A DNA stretch of 10,002 bases, from the NCBI GenBank assembly GCA_003024985.2, contig PXIH01S0051301.1, one strand, 5' to 3'. The stretch is from Euperipatoides rowelli (taxonomy: Eukaryota > Onychophora > Udeonychophora > Euonychophora > Peripatopsidae). Made by a program: the position numbers and the translations under genes. The notes beneath the pieces are model-generated. The model did not search any database and was not told the origin of the DNA. It saw only the letters and a program-made list of their open reading frames with translations. Numbering within the stretch: the stretch's first letter is position 1; each line of letters opens with the position of its first letter. Positions 1 to 6,983 of the stretch are shown in pieces.

Positions 1-720
1 AGTAATTATCTTTGAAAATCAATAATAATAAAAATAATAAAAAATCCGTTACATTTGAGCTTTAAGCATTATTTCGATGTCTAGTGTTTTCTGTTAGCTA
101 TATCCTTATCAAACTTATTTAAACTCAGTGGATATCGATGAGTAGGGCTCTATTACTATTGCTGCAGGTTCATGCTTGTTGATGAAAACGAAAGACTAGG
201 AGATTTTTTTATGTGCACAATCACCTTGGGGAAAAGAAAATCATGGTGATATAAAACTGATTTCCAAAAGAATTGAGTTGTATGTTTGTGTATCTTAAGA
301 ATCCTATCTCATCTCTATTATTTAAAATTAAAGCAGAACATTTATTTTTTATGAATATAATTTTCATAAATGGCGCCCATAGCTTGATTTTGTATACCAC
401 CATATTTATTGAGTAATGATATTCTCATTGTCATTGACACAGATCATGTTCTTTACTCGGTGATTGACTGCGATTTAATTCTTTGAAAGATAAATTCTTA
501 AAAGTAGAGGCTTAGTCTACTTCTGTGATTTATCGTAGAATTATATTTCATCTCAGCTTGATATGGAGAATTTATACCACAAACGAGATAATTTATCACA
601 GGCATCAAATTCTTTTAATTTTCACAGTTTTTATGACGAGTTTGTGCTCACCTTAAGCCACTGCTTAACAATCTCTTTACCAGGCAATTAAGACATTTTA
701 TGTAGTTAAATTGTTACACA
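1..720. other. AT-rich non-coding stretch, no gene seen
   Basis: No frame on either strand looks coding; a short minus-strand frame over 221-403 has no recognisable motif and is what chance gives in AT-rich DNA. The only structure seen is an imperfect hairpin at 489-534 (outer arms GATAAAT/ATTTATC, inner arms AAGTAGA/TCTACTT, 7-nt loop). Confidence 0.6.
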
Positions 721-745
721 TTGAAATCGATCATTTTCAATACAG

Positions 746-846
746 TTGTGCATATGTCTGCACAGACTATATCTTATGATAGATCACCACATGTATGGAA
801 AGTTAACTTCAACAATGATTGTGCAGACCATGTCTGCAGACTGATA
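746..846. repeat. Diverged direct repeat with CAGAC/GTCTG half-sites
   Basis: Two similar units of about 25-28 nt lie at 746-770 and 819-846. Both begin TTGTGCA and contain ATGTCTGC followed by AGACT. Each unit is itself partly palindromic: GTCTG-CA-CAGAC at 756-767 in the first, GCAGAC-CAT-GTCTGC at 823-837 and the perfect palindrome GTCTGCAGAC at 832-841 in the second. The copies are about 73 nt apart. They could be the remains of a transposon's subterminal repeats or a protein-binding array; the sequence alone does not decide. Confidence 0.5.
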
Positions 847-879
847 ATTGCGTGTTTAGGTGCGTAAAGCTTTTATATA

Positions 880-1020
880 AATCGTGGCTCCCCAATGTGG
901 GTGATACTGATACCATCCCCTTGGGGGCACTGGAAGGATCCAGTGGGCATTAGTAGCCTTGGGTACAATTGGGGGCGTTGAGTAAAATAAGAGGGCAGTG
1001 GAAGCATAATGAAAGAGGGG
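880..1020. mobile_element. G-rich remnant resembling a hAT-type non-autonomous element
   Basis: This segment stands out as G-rich inside AT-rich DNA, with G-tracts at 923-927, 945-947, 961-963, 971-975, 993-995 and 1017-1020. It contains a perfect 7-bp hairpin, CACTGGA-agga-TCCAGTG, at 928-945. The phrasing (GGCTCCCCA, then CCCCTTGGGGGCACTGG, then GGGGGCGTTGAG) resembles the GC-rich subterminal parts of hAT-superfamily repeats as I know them. Neither terminal inverted repeats nor target-site duplications could be placed, so the boundaries are approximate and the hAT assignment is inference. Confidence 0.35.
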
Positions 1021-1301
1021 ACGATAAGAAAATTTTGAAAAATCATTTGTACATGTTTAATCTGTTGTGTAACAGAGTTAAATTTGTAGTGATTCCTTTA
1101 TTTTCCAAATGAACACACAAAATGCAAGTTAATATAACGATTAGTGGTCGAGTCTGCTGACAGGCCTAACCTTTTAATTATTCCTTTTTTTTTAAAATAT
1201 TTAAGTCATTCATGAAATTTTTACTATCAGGTGGGCCTTATAAACTATTCAAAATCATATATGAATAAATTTATACATTTTTAAAATTGAAATTTTTTGC
1301 T

Positions 1302-1635
1302 GAATGGTTTCTAACCCCAATTTTTTTTTTTCACACAGTGGTGCGATCTGTGTCAAAAATGAGTAAAGACAATTTATTTTTACAATTCTTAAATACTGGA
1401 AAAATAACAATAATAATAATAAAAATATTTGTTTATACTTTTTTTTTGTTTACAGATTCGGATTCCTTATTAAAAAAAAAAAGATATATTCCATTATTTT
1501 TTTACCTCTAAAACTGAAAATGTTGTAGGATGTAGGTAGAAATATAGGTACATAAAATAACGTAAAATCGTCACTGTATCTTTCTGTTTGTTCGCTTAAA
1601 GGGGGTGGTAGGCCAAATAAGTTTGGGAAACTCTG
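1302..1635. mobile_element. Probable short non-autonomous hAT element
   Basis: The left end reads GAATGGTTTCTAACCCCAA followed by a T-run. The right end, read on the complement, begins CAGAGTTTCCCAAAC. Both fit the general hAT terminus CAGTGGTTTCnnAACC, sharing the core GTTTC followed by an A/C-rich block. The interior is about 330 bp, AT-rich, with an (AAT)n tract at 1410-1421 and poly-T/poly-A runs, and has no transposase-like frame; short frames crossing it (1287-1511 plus, 1450-1659 minus) lack any transposase motif. The expected 8-bp target-site duplications (1294-1301 against 1636-1643) do not match, so the copy is old or one boundary is off by a few bases. Confidence 0.5.
1421..1516 (+). 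repeat. Dispersed repeat segment, copy 1 (similar to 5176-5289)
   Basis: This stretch shares the same order of landmarks with 5176-5289 in the same orientation: AAAAAT..TATTTGTT, a T-rich run, TTTA(C/T)AGATT(C/T)GGA, ATTC(C/A)TATTA, a run of about 11 A, then a TTATTTTT..CCTCT block. The copies are clearly related but have small insertions. It lies inside the 1302-1635 element, so it probably marks a shared repeat family. Confidence 0.55.
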
Positions 1636-1643
1636 GCCTAGAT

Positions 1644-1725
1644 CATTGGTGCTCAACATTTTTAATGCAATTATCCCCTAAAAAGATAACATTCATGTGA
1701 CTCACACCTATTTTTTTTTTTTATA
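1644..1725 (+). mobile_element. Left terminus of a second hAT-like element, right end not found
   Basis: CATTGGTGCTCAACATTTTT starting at 1644 is very close to the common hAT terminus CAGTGGTGCTCAACNTTTTT. It is followed by an ATGCAATTATCCCC block, also typical of hAT subterminal sequence, and then a poly-T run at 1711-1722. It starts 9 bases after the right end of the preceding element. I looked for the matching right terminus (complement of GGTGCTCAAC) downstream in the window and did not find it, so the element is truncated, rearranged or decayed; the end coordinate only marks the recognisable part. Confidence 0.45.
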
Positions 1726-2640
1726 TGTTTTTATTATTTTATTTTTTAATAAATGTTAACTAACAATTCAATATCAATTTTGAATAAATAAAATAGTAAG
1801 AAATTGTCAATTACTAACTACAAAAAATAAATTAGATGACTTCCTTGATATAATAAAAGAGTAGCAAAGTCTGTATATTGTTAAGCTTTGATACTCCTCC
1901 TCAACCACTCACCCTAGTGCAGTGGTAATTGGTTTACTTGAAAGCCCTGCTAAATCAGATTAGATGGTGCTATTTTGGGATCTTATGGTTTTTCCTGCCC
2001 TGAGGATGAATTTTTGAATATTTAGGATAAAAGGAGCTCTATAGTTTGCTAGCCAAGTGCATAGTAAACTCCAGATCTCCAATTAGCCTGAGATACATAG
2101 AAATGTATCTTATTTGCATCCACTGGGTGACCTCTTTCGTTAGTTTTAAATATAACACTAAATCAAGTAATAAATTCTTGGTTAAGTGCAAATATAAACT
2201 GTTCCAAGTTGTGATATACAGTAGCTACAAATTCAGCTTCCTGGAACAAGTTTTTAAGTGCTTCCCTTAATTCAATGAAAATTTAATAATTAATTTTTTC
2301 TTCTTCTGTCAATCTATGAGCTCAAAAAGATAATTAATTGCTGTCAATATGACAGCAATAAATACAGTGTACATTGACTGTATGTATACACAATACTATT
2401 TTGCTTCAACATGCATTTTTAAAATTTATTTTTTAATAATTAACCAGTTTTCCAATGATAACAGCCTAAACATCACATGATTAGATTCCATTTCTCATTT
2501 CTAGAAAATATTTCAAATAACATTAAGTGATGATTCTTAAAGTCTCAAATTCCTTTTGAACTAATCTTAAGTTGTATTTGTTTCAGTTGCTAAAATTGTA
2601 GGAAATAACCAAATTTTTTTCAACTAATTACAGTTTATAA
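1726..2640. other. AT-rich non-coding stretch with one perfect small hairpin
   Basis: No gene is seen. A plus-strand frame at 2046-2270 has no recognisable domain and an amino-acid make-up (Lys, Ser, Tyr, Phe rich) expected from AT-rich non-coding DNA. The one clear structure is the hairpin at 2337-2359. Confidence 0.55.
2337..2359. repeat. Perfect 10-bp inverted repeat, 3-nt loop
   Basis: ATTGCTGTCA-ATA-TGACAGCAAT is a perfect inverted repeat. A weaker pair, ACAGT...ACTGT, follows at 2364-2381. No terminator or RNA role is evident. Confidence 0.8.
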
Positions 2641-2649
2641 GATAGTAAT

Positions 2650-2677
2650 GATATTGTCATTTGGATATTGCCATTTG
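2650..2677 (+). repeat. 14-bp tandem duplication
   Basis: GATATTGTCATTTG at 2650-2663 is followed directly by GATATTGCCATTTG at 2664-2677, with one difference. It looks like a recent local duplication, probably slippage. Confidence 0.85.
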
Positions 2678-2812
2678 TATAACAGTAGGCACCACAAGGT
2701 CAAGGAATGTTTGACTGCCATCTTATAAATAGAAGCAGTAGTAACTCAAATCACACAATTTCTACTTTAAGTAAAAGAAGTAAACATTTACAGCTTAAAC
2801 AAGCCAAAGTAG

Positions 2813-3297
2813 TTAAAAAGACAAATGTGATTTAATGTGGCAATAAACGATTGAGTAAAAGTCAGAATGGATCAAGTTTATAACAAATTGCTTAGTAGAG
2901 AGAAGACACTGAAAACAACCCATAGTCACATTTCTCTTTACATTGTTAATAAAATAATTTAAAGACATAGGAGATAAATCTATATACATGTAATAAATAT
3001 TCATATATCAATAATTTATATACAATAAATATGGACAATCAAGACTTCAGGAGTTATCTTTATAAGCTAAAAGACTAGAATATAAATATATAAATATATT
3101 GTTCAAAGTCACAGCTCACATATTATACTCCATGAAGTAGTTCTAAACATGTAATGATGTTCTACGAAGTGCAAACAATAAATACATTAAAAAAATGGTC
3201 ATTCCTATTGAGGAAACAACCAATAGCAGTATTCTCATTATGGGAACTGCCAACACATGACTTCATCAGAGACTTCAATCAAGGCTGGCTGTCACAC
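2813..3297 (-). other. Possible 3' untranslated region of a minus-strand gene
   Basis: If 3298-3358 is a real terminal exon, this stretch would be its 3' untranslated region. It has no transposon signature. On the minus strand a variant poly(A) signal ATTAAA (plus-strand TTTAAT at 2831-2836) is followed within about 15 nt by a T-rich TTTGTCTTTTT stretch, as a cleavage region would be. Short frames here (for example minus 2813-3004) look like chance. This depends entirely on the exon call. Confidence 0.2.
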
Positions 3298-3358
3298 TTA
3301 GAACACATCCTGCTCTTCTTCTTCATCTGCTGAGACATCTACTTTTACAGTAAGTGCA
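3298..3358 (-). CDS. Candidate last coding exon with an acidic C-terminus, protein not recognised
   Basis: On the minus strand, a plausible splice acceptor (TATTATTTCTAG, the AG being plus 3360-3359) is followed by 61 nt. Read with one leading base, these encode ALTVKVDVSADEEEEQDVF and then a TAA stop at 3300-3298. The acidic DEEEEQD tail next to a stop is typical of the C-terminus of many eukaryotic proteins and is unlike the Lys/Ile/Phe-rich peptides that AT-rich DNA gives by chance. The frame meets a TGA shortly upstream of the acceptor, so splicing would be needed. No upstream exon could be identified within the window, and I do not recognise the protein. On the opposite strand the same place shows a perfect donor-like GTAAGT at 3350-3355 with a 59-codon plus-strand frame ending at a TGA before it, so the strand is not certain. 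Confidence 0.28.
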
Positions 3359-3408
3359 CTAGAAATAATATTGTAGCATCATATATGCTAATTTTTAACC
3401 TTTAGGTT

Positions 3409-3422
3409 GTTACCTAGGTAAC
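3409..3422. promoter_or_regulatory. RFX X-box-like palindrome
   Basis: GTTACCTAGGTAAC is a perfect palindrome and matches the symmetric X-box consensus GTTRCC-NN-GGYAAC bound by RFX winged-helix transcription factors; the self-complementary core extends to 16 nt (3408-3423). It sits about 50 nt upstream, in the minus direction, of the candidate exon at 3298-3358, next to two smaller inverted repeats (AACCT-TT-AGGTT at 3397-3408 and TAGCAT...ATGCTA near 3375-3391). In animals X-boxes typically drive ciliary genes from promoters, so if the candidate exon is real this would be an intronic site. Function is inference from the motif only. Confidence 0.4.
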
Positions 3423-3517
3423 AGCTAACCAGCGAGAAGTCAGTCTTATCCTCATGTCTGCACACTAAGGAATCCTAGCTCATGAACATTGAATAATGAG
3501 TTGATTTAGAAGTCTAT

Positions 3518-3540
3518 ATAGGATTTAAGCAATGTATTGT
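3518..3540 (+). repeat. 23-bp exact direct repeat, copy 1
   Basis: A 23-nt sequence starting ATAGGATTTAAGCAATG is repeated exactly at 4535-4557. The identity stops sharply at both ends. The two copies are 1,017 nt apart and bracket the long inverted repeat. See the second copy. Confidence 0.85.
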
Positions 3541-3584
3541 CATCACTCATCATGCATATTATTATGCCTGAGACACTCCCGATT

Positions 3585-3606
3585 TATATATACCTGTGTA
3601 TATATA
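3585..3606. repeat. Perfect 9-bp inverted repeat
   Basis: TATATATAC-CTGT-GTATATATA lies immediately before the left end of the long inverted repeat. TA-rich arms make this low-complexity, but its position at the element boundary is worth noting. Confidence 0.7.
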
Positions 3607-4102
3607 TGGAAAAAACACTCAACAGTGCTATCACTTTAATAATTTTATTTATGGAAAATCGGAGAATTATAGCTACAGTAATATAATTTGATGACAAAAA
3701 ACAAACAAACAATGTCTATAGGTCTGAGATATCTTTCCAGGGACACTGGAACCTTTTCATCTGGGTACACTAAACTAATTAAATATACATTGAATGAAGA
3801 AAATAATATACAACAAGCAATGAATAATATAATAGGATGTCTCAAATGATTTGCATCCTATTATATTATTCAGTAATTCTTGTTTTGTTTTTATTAAATT
3901 TAAATATGATTTCTTTTATTAGGTGTAGGCCTATATTTAATTTGTTTAGTGTACCCTGATGAAAGGGTTCCAGCGTCCCTGGAAAGATATCTTGGACCTA
4001 CATACATTGTTTTTTGTCTTCAAATTATATTAGCTTTAATTTTCCAGTTTTCCATAAATAAAAGTTATTAAAGTGATAGTACTGTTGAGTGTTTTCCCTC
4101 CA
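3607..4102. repeat. Long imperfect inverted repeat (foldback)
   Basis: The left arm 3607-3839 and right arm 3854-4102 are complementary around a 14-nt loop. The 19 nt next to the loop (3821-3839 against 3854-3872) are a perfect match. The outer parts (3607-3783 against 3936-4102) match at roughly 80% or better by hand, with ends TGGA(A/G)...ACACTCAACAGT. The intervening inner parts are diverged. The arms also read alike as peptide: the minus strand of the left arm gives VYPDEKVPVSLERYLRP and the plus strand of the right arm gives VYPDERVPASLERYLGP. So each arm is a copy of one sequence in opposite orientation; a 66-codon minus-strand frame at 3645-3845 is part of the left copy. Each copy contains an ATAAATAAAA stretch near its outer end. 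No clear target-site duplication was found. It could be a foldback transposon or two opposed copies of a repeat. Confidence 0.85.
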
Positions 4103-4400
4103 AATTTTGCTACACAAGCTTTAATAAACCAGTCTAACTAATTTCCTTTGTTTTGCACTCTTTCTATCAACATATAATATTTAAGTATTCCTCCACTACA
4201 TATCACCCTTTTTAGCTCCATGTCTTCTTCAACATGGCCAATCAAAGAAAGAAGCAAACTCTCTCCTCAGCATCCCACTCAAGCCAAGCAATTGATTCTT
4301 AGAAACAGCTTGCTGCCCCATAAATTACTTGTTAGATCGTCAAAGTATTAATATCCAAATAAATACCCAAGCTTCGCATAGCACATTCCAGTTCCTGACA
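4103..4400. other. Non-coding stretch, nothing recognised
   Basis: No frame, repeat or element end is recognisable between the long inverted repeat and the hAT element. It is slightly less AT-rich than its surroundings. Confidence 0.5.
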
Positions 4401-4401
4401 C

Positions 4402-5048
4402 CAGGATAGGATTAAGGCATGTGATTTAGGGGATACAGCCCAGAGGCCTCTGGCTTTCTGTATTGCCTATTGAAATTAAGTGCAATCTGAAAAGCTGAAT
4501 TAAAGTATAAGCACTCTAAGTTACCTATTTAAAAATAGGATTTAAGCAATGTATTGTATATTGTATGTTGGTTTGTGACCTTATATAGACTTTATAAAAT
4601 GAATAACAGGTCCATTGATTTCAGTCAAAGCATTCTCTCTAATGATATTTTTTATTGTTTTGAAATTTGAAATTAGTGTTGAAATAGCATTATGGATTTA
4701 CTTTTGTTTAAAGATAATTAATGTGACCAGAGATATAATTTTCTTTAAAATGAAACATATAAAGAATGTACAGTACACAGATGAACAGTGGCACAAGAAC
4801 AACTAAACAGCCTTTCTCTCCTGGCGATTGATAATGATGTCCTGAAGAACCTACAATTTACTAATGTATTGGAGGAATTTGTTTCCAAAAAATTACTCAG
4901 TCAATGTCTGAATTTTAATTGTCATTATCTTTGTTAAATAAATTTTATTTTTCATTAACTTTTTTTTTTTTCATTGAAATTATTAATGGGGCCTCACAGT
5001 ATCCCTGTAGCCCCGGGGCCTTTCAAAACCTTAATCCGAATCTGCCTG
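4402..5048. mobile_element. Probable non-autonomous hAT element, about 650 bp
   Basis: The left end CAGGATAGGATTAAGG and the complement of the right end (CAGGCAGATTC, then GGATTAAGG) share CAGG...GGATTAAGG, with a 4-5 nt insertion in the right copy. This agrees with a widespread hAT terminus CAGTGGCGGATTAAGG. Inside both ends lie GC-rich blocks containing GGCC and CCCC/GGGG runs (AGCCCAGAGGCCTCTGG near 4437, and GTAGCCCCGGGGCC at 5007-5020), again usual for this type. No transposase frame exists; small plus-strand frames at 4615-4806 and 4919-5119 carry no transposase motif. Matching 8-bp target-site duplications were not found (4394-4401 against 5049-5056), consistent with an old copy. The second 23-bp direct repeat lies inside it. 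Confidence 0.6.
4535..4557 (+). repeat. 23-bp exact direct repeat, copy 2
   Basis: This copy is identical over 23 nt to 3518-3540, with no similarity in the flanks. Unlike copy 1 it sits inside the hAT element. The match is far longer than expected by chance in 10 kb even at this base composition. Confidence 0.85.
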
Positions 5049-5175
5049 GCACAATACGATATATAATTTTAGTTATTCTAAATAACCCTAGGCCTCAAAG
5101 AGCTAAAAAAAATTTATAATTTTTAAAATATAAATTTAATGCAATTTTGTACAGAAAACTTCAATTAAAATAAAC

Positions 5176-5289
5176 AAAAATCTATTTGTTAATTTTATTT
5201 TTATTTATAGATTTGGAATTCATATTAAAAAAAAAAATAATAAAAAATTTAGCTCTTCAATTATTTTTGCCTCTGCTAGAACTAGCTGT
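5176..5289 (+). repeat. Dispersed repeat segment, copy 2 (similar to 1421-1516)
   Basis: Same-orientation relative of 1421-1516, recognisable by TTTATAGATTTGGAATTCAT, the following A-run and TTATTTTTGCCTCT. It lies just outside the right end of the 4402-5048 element, so it belongs to another element or marks sequence in which both inserted. The homology may extend upstream to about 5120. Confidence 0.55.
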
Positions 5290-6103
5290 AAATAATAAAA
5301 AATACANTATAAGCATGTCTGGATATAACCTAAGCTTCATTTTAAAAATCTTCTGCCTGTAGTCTTTGCTATATTAATAAGTTACTAGCTTCACCATTGA
5401 AAATGATATGCTTTAAGTATAATGGTGGTCATTATTTCCACACTTGACCTAGAAATCAATTAATAGTGACCAACATTCCTTATAATAAGTAATCCTTCAA
5501 ATGTCAAACCTCAATTCTGGAATAATTAAGGAAGAGATACAGGATGTTTTTGTTATGATAGTACATTAATTTAGTCAATATTATATTTTTTCTATATAAG
5601 GAAGTTATAATATTGTGTATATTTGGGTAACATGAAGAGAATATAAATTATAAGGTATAGTCAAGCACTTATAGTATATAGGGCAATGACCAGTTCACAA
5701 ATGTGATCTCAAGTCTTCTCATCATAAACAAATTCCACCCTTTTCTAAGTCTCAAAGCACTAACATTTCCCTTCATTCCACTTGATTATAGTTATTATTA
5801 TTAGTATTATGTTTACATTTAGTGACTAAAAAAAAAGAAATCAGAGCTATTTCATGATTGATTGATTTGCCGACTGTTTGAGATCCAAACAATAGGAAGT
5901 ATACCTTTCCTATTTTAAGGAAACAAGTTTCAAATAAAATATAAGGTACTGTATTAGTTATATATATATATTTAAAAAAGCACTTTAAGTGTAATTTGTT
6001 GTTCCAGAAAATATCATTGTAACTTATAAAGGACCAGGAGCTAACTTCATGTATTAGGGATACTATTAGGAATTTTTAGAGAAATAAATATGCTTGTGTT
6101 ATT
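5290..6103. other. AT-rich non-coding stretch, one ambiguous base
   Basis: No gene or element end was recognised. The base at 5307 is n. Low-complexity runs include TTATTATTATTAGTATTA near 5793-5810 and a (TA)n run near 5958-5970. Confidence 0.55.
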
Positions 6104-6130
6104 TAAAAGTTTAATTTTTTTTTAAATGTT
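6104..6130 (+). repeat. Target-site duplication of the SINE, left copy
   Basis: TAAAAGTTTAA, a T-run, then AAATGTT. This equals the right copy at 6442-6463 except that the T-run has 9 instead of 4 residues. The expansion is on the side where the SINE's 3' end lies. Confidence 0.75.
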
Positions 6131-6441
6131 TCTGTCCGAAGGCAGAAACGAATCATTTATTTACAATATATACAATTATTTTAATTACTGATTGTACACA
6201 ATTTTGGAAAACTGCACATAAGTGATTCAATCGCTTCTTTCACTTCATAACCATTCTCCTGTTAAACGATTGCCATAGAACTTGTTTTGACTTTTCTACA
6301 ACAAAAATTCCCTGATGCATACTAACGGGGAAAGAAAATTTGTAATTTTCTGCACCGGGGCTACACCCAGGATCGAACACCCGACTCTGGTATATATGCA
6401 CAAGCGCATGTGGCCGAGTACACAGCAGATCGGACCTTGGC
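6131..6441 (-). mobile_element. tRNA-derived SINE, about 310 bp
   Basis: Read on the minus strand from 6441, the head resembles a tRNA. TACTCGGCCACATGCGCTTG corresponds to the D-arm/A-box region (compare tRNA TAGCTCAGTGGTAGAGCGC). GTTCGATCC (plus 6378-6370) is a perfect internal B-box (GWTCRANNC), followed by CTGGGTGTAGCCCCGG in the place of the acceptor-side sequence. A body of about 220 nt without tRNA similarity follows. The 3' end is a stem-loop, GTTTCTGCC-TTC-GGACAGAAAC (plus 6149-6128), a shape expected of 3' tails recognised by partner LINE reverse transcriptases. The 22-nt target-site duplication flanking it confirms retroposition. The A-box is decayed. It is not a functional tRNA: there is no cloverleaf with matched acceptor stem. 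I could not name the SINE family. Confidence 0.75.
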
Positions 6442-6463
6442 TAAAAGTTTAATTTTAAATGTT
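6442..6463 (+). repeat. Target-site duplication of the SINE, right copy
   Basis: TAAAAGTTTAATTTT followed by AAATGTT, a 22-nt direct repeat of the left flank at 6104-6130. Such a length is usual for LINE-driven retroposition. Confidence 0.75.
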
Positions 6464-6983
6464 CAACACTGCCCAAATGGTAAGTGTGAGATTGCATACA
6501 AATTTCTGAATCTCAGATGTCCCTAAATTATGAAAATTTGGAAAATTCTATGAAAATAGGATTAGTAAGATTGGAAATAAATTATAGATCAAACTTATTT
6601 ATTGATTTTTTTAGGTAGGTGAGGGGAGGGGATAGATTAATGAAGCAATTTAAAAAAAACTTAATTAAACTGATTTTTTAAAATTAAATATACCTCAATA
6701 TTTACACTTTATTCAGATATTGTTGATCACCATACAGGTCTATAGGCTACTCTCTTCATGAATGGGTGGGAAAAGGTTGCAGGTCAAAATTTTTAACACA
6801 AAAAGAAAGAAAAAAGAACAACTGGGGAGAGAATGTTTAATTTCTTGAGGGAGGGCAGGGAAAAATTAGTGTTGAACGGTAAAAATTGAAGTGGAAGGCA
6901 TAGAAAAATTTTGTATGGCATGGGCAAGAAGGCTAATTTGTTATCACAGATGGATACACAAAACATAACTTCATTTTTAAAAT
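6464..6983. other. Non-coding stretch with purine-rich G-tract islands
   Basis: No gene is seen. The plus strand carries purine-rich patches: GGTAGGTGAGGGGAGGGG at 6614-6631, GGGTGGG near 6764-6770 and GGGAGGGCAGGG at 6849-6860. The first has four G-runs of two or more within 18 nt, which could form a two-tetrad G-quadruplex; this is only a possibility. It may be old G-rich repeat DNA. Confidence 0.4.

Noticed and set aside
1450-1659. Minus-strand 69-codon frame
   Set aside because: It runs across the right end of one hAT-like element and into the start of another, so it is a by-product of repeat sequence.
2046-2270. Plus-strand 74-codon frame
   Set aside because: No recognisable motif, composition as expected from AT-rich non-coding DNA, and several frames of this length are expected by chance in 10 kb of both strands.
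3160-3349. Plus-strand exon ending at the GTAAGT donor at 3350-3355
   Set aside because: The 59-codon plus-strand frame hits a stop before the donor, and the frame that reaches the donor gives a leucine-rich peptide that is just the antisense of an acidic stretch. The minus-strand exon is the better reading, though not proven.
3608-4102. Two terminal repeats of a mariner-type transposon
   Set aside because: The arms nearly meet at a 14-nt loop, leaving no internal region, and no TA duplication can be fixed at the outer ends.
4919-5119. Plus-strand 66-codon frame with a hydrophobic start resembling a signal peptide
   Set aside because: It covers the GC-rich subterminal block and the right terminus of the 4402-5048 element; the hydrophobic stretch comes from a poly-T run.
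6361-6440. Functional tRNA gene
   Set aside because: A B-box and a D-arm-like segment exist on the minus strand but there is no matched acceptor stem or clean anticodon arm, and the block continues into a SINE body with target-site duplications.
6411-6469. Plus-strand polymerase III promoter (TGGCCGAGTAC as A-box and GTTCAACAC as B-box)
   Set aside because: Both match the consensus well, but the second box lies in the target-site duplication and adjacent flanking DNA, outside the SINE. The pairing is therefore coincidental.
6614-6631. G-quadruplex
   Set aside because: Only two-base G-runs are available for all four strands, and no neighbouring promoter or conserved context supports a function.
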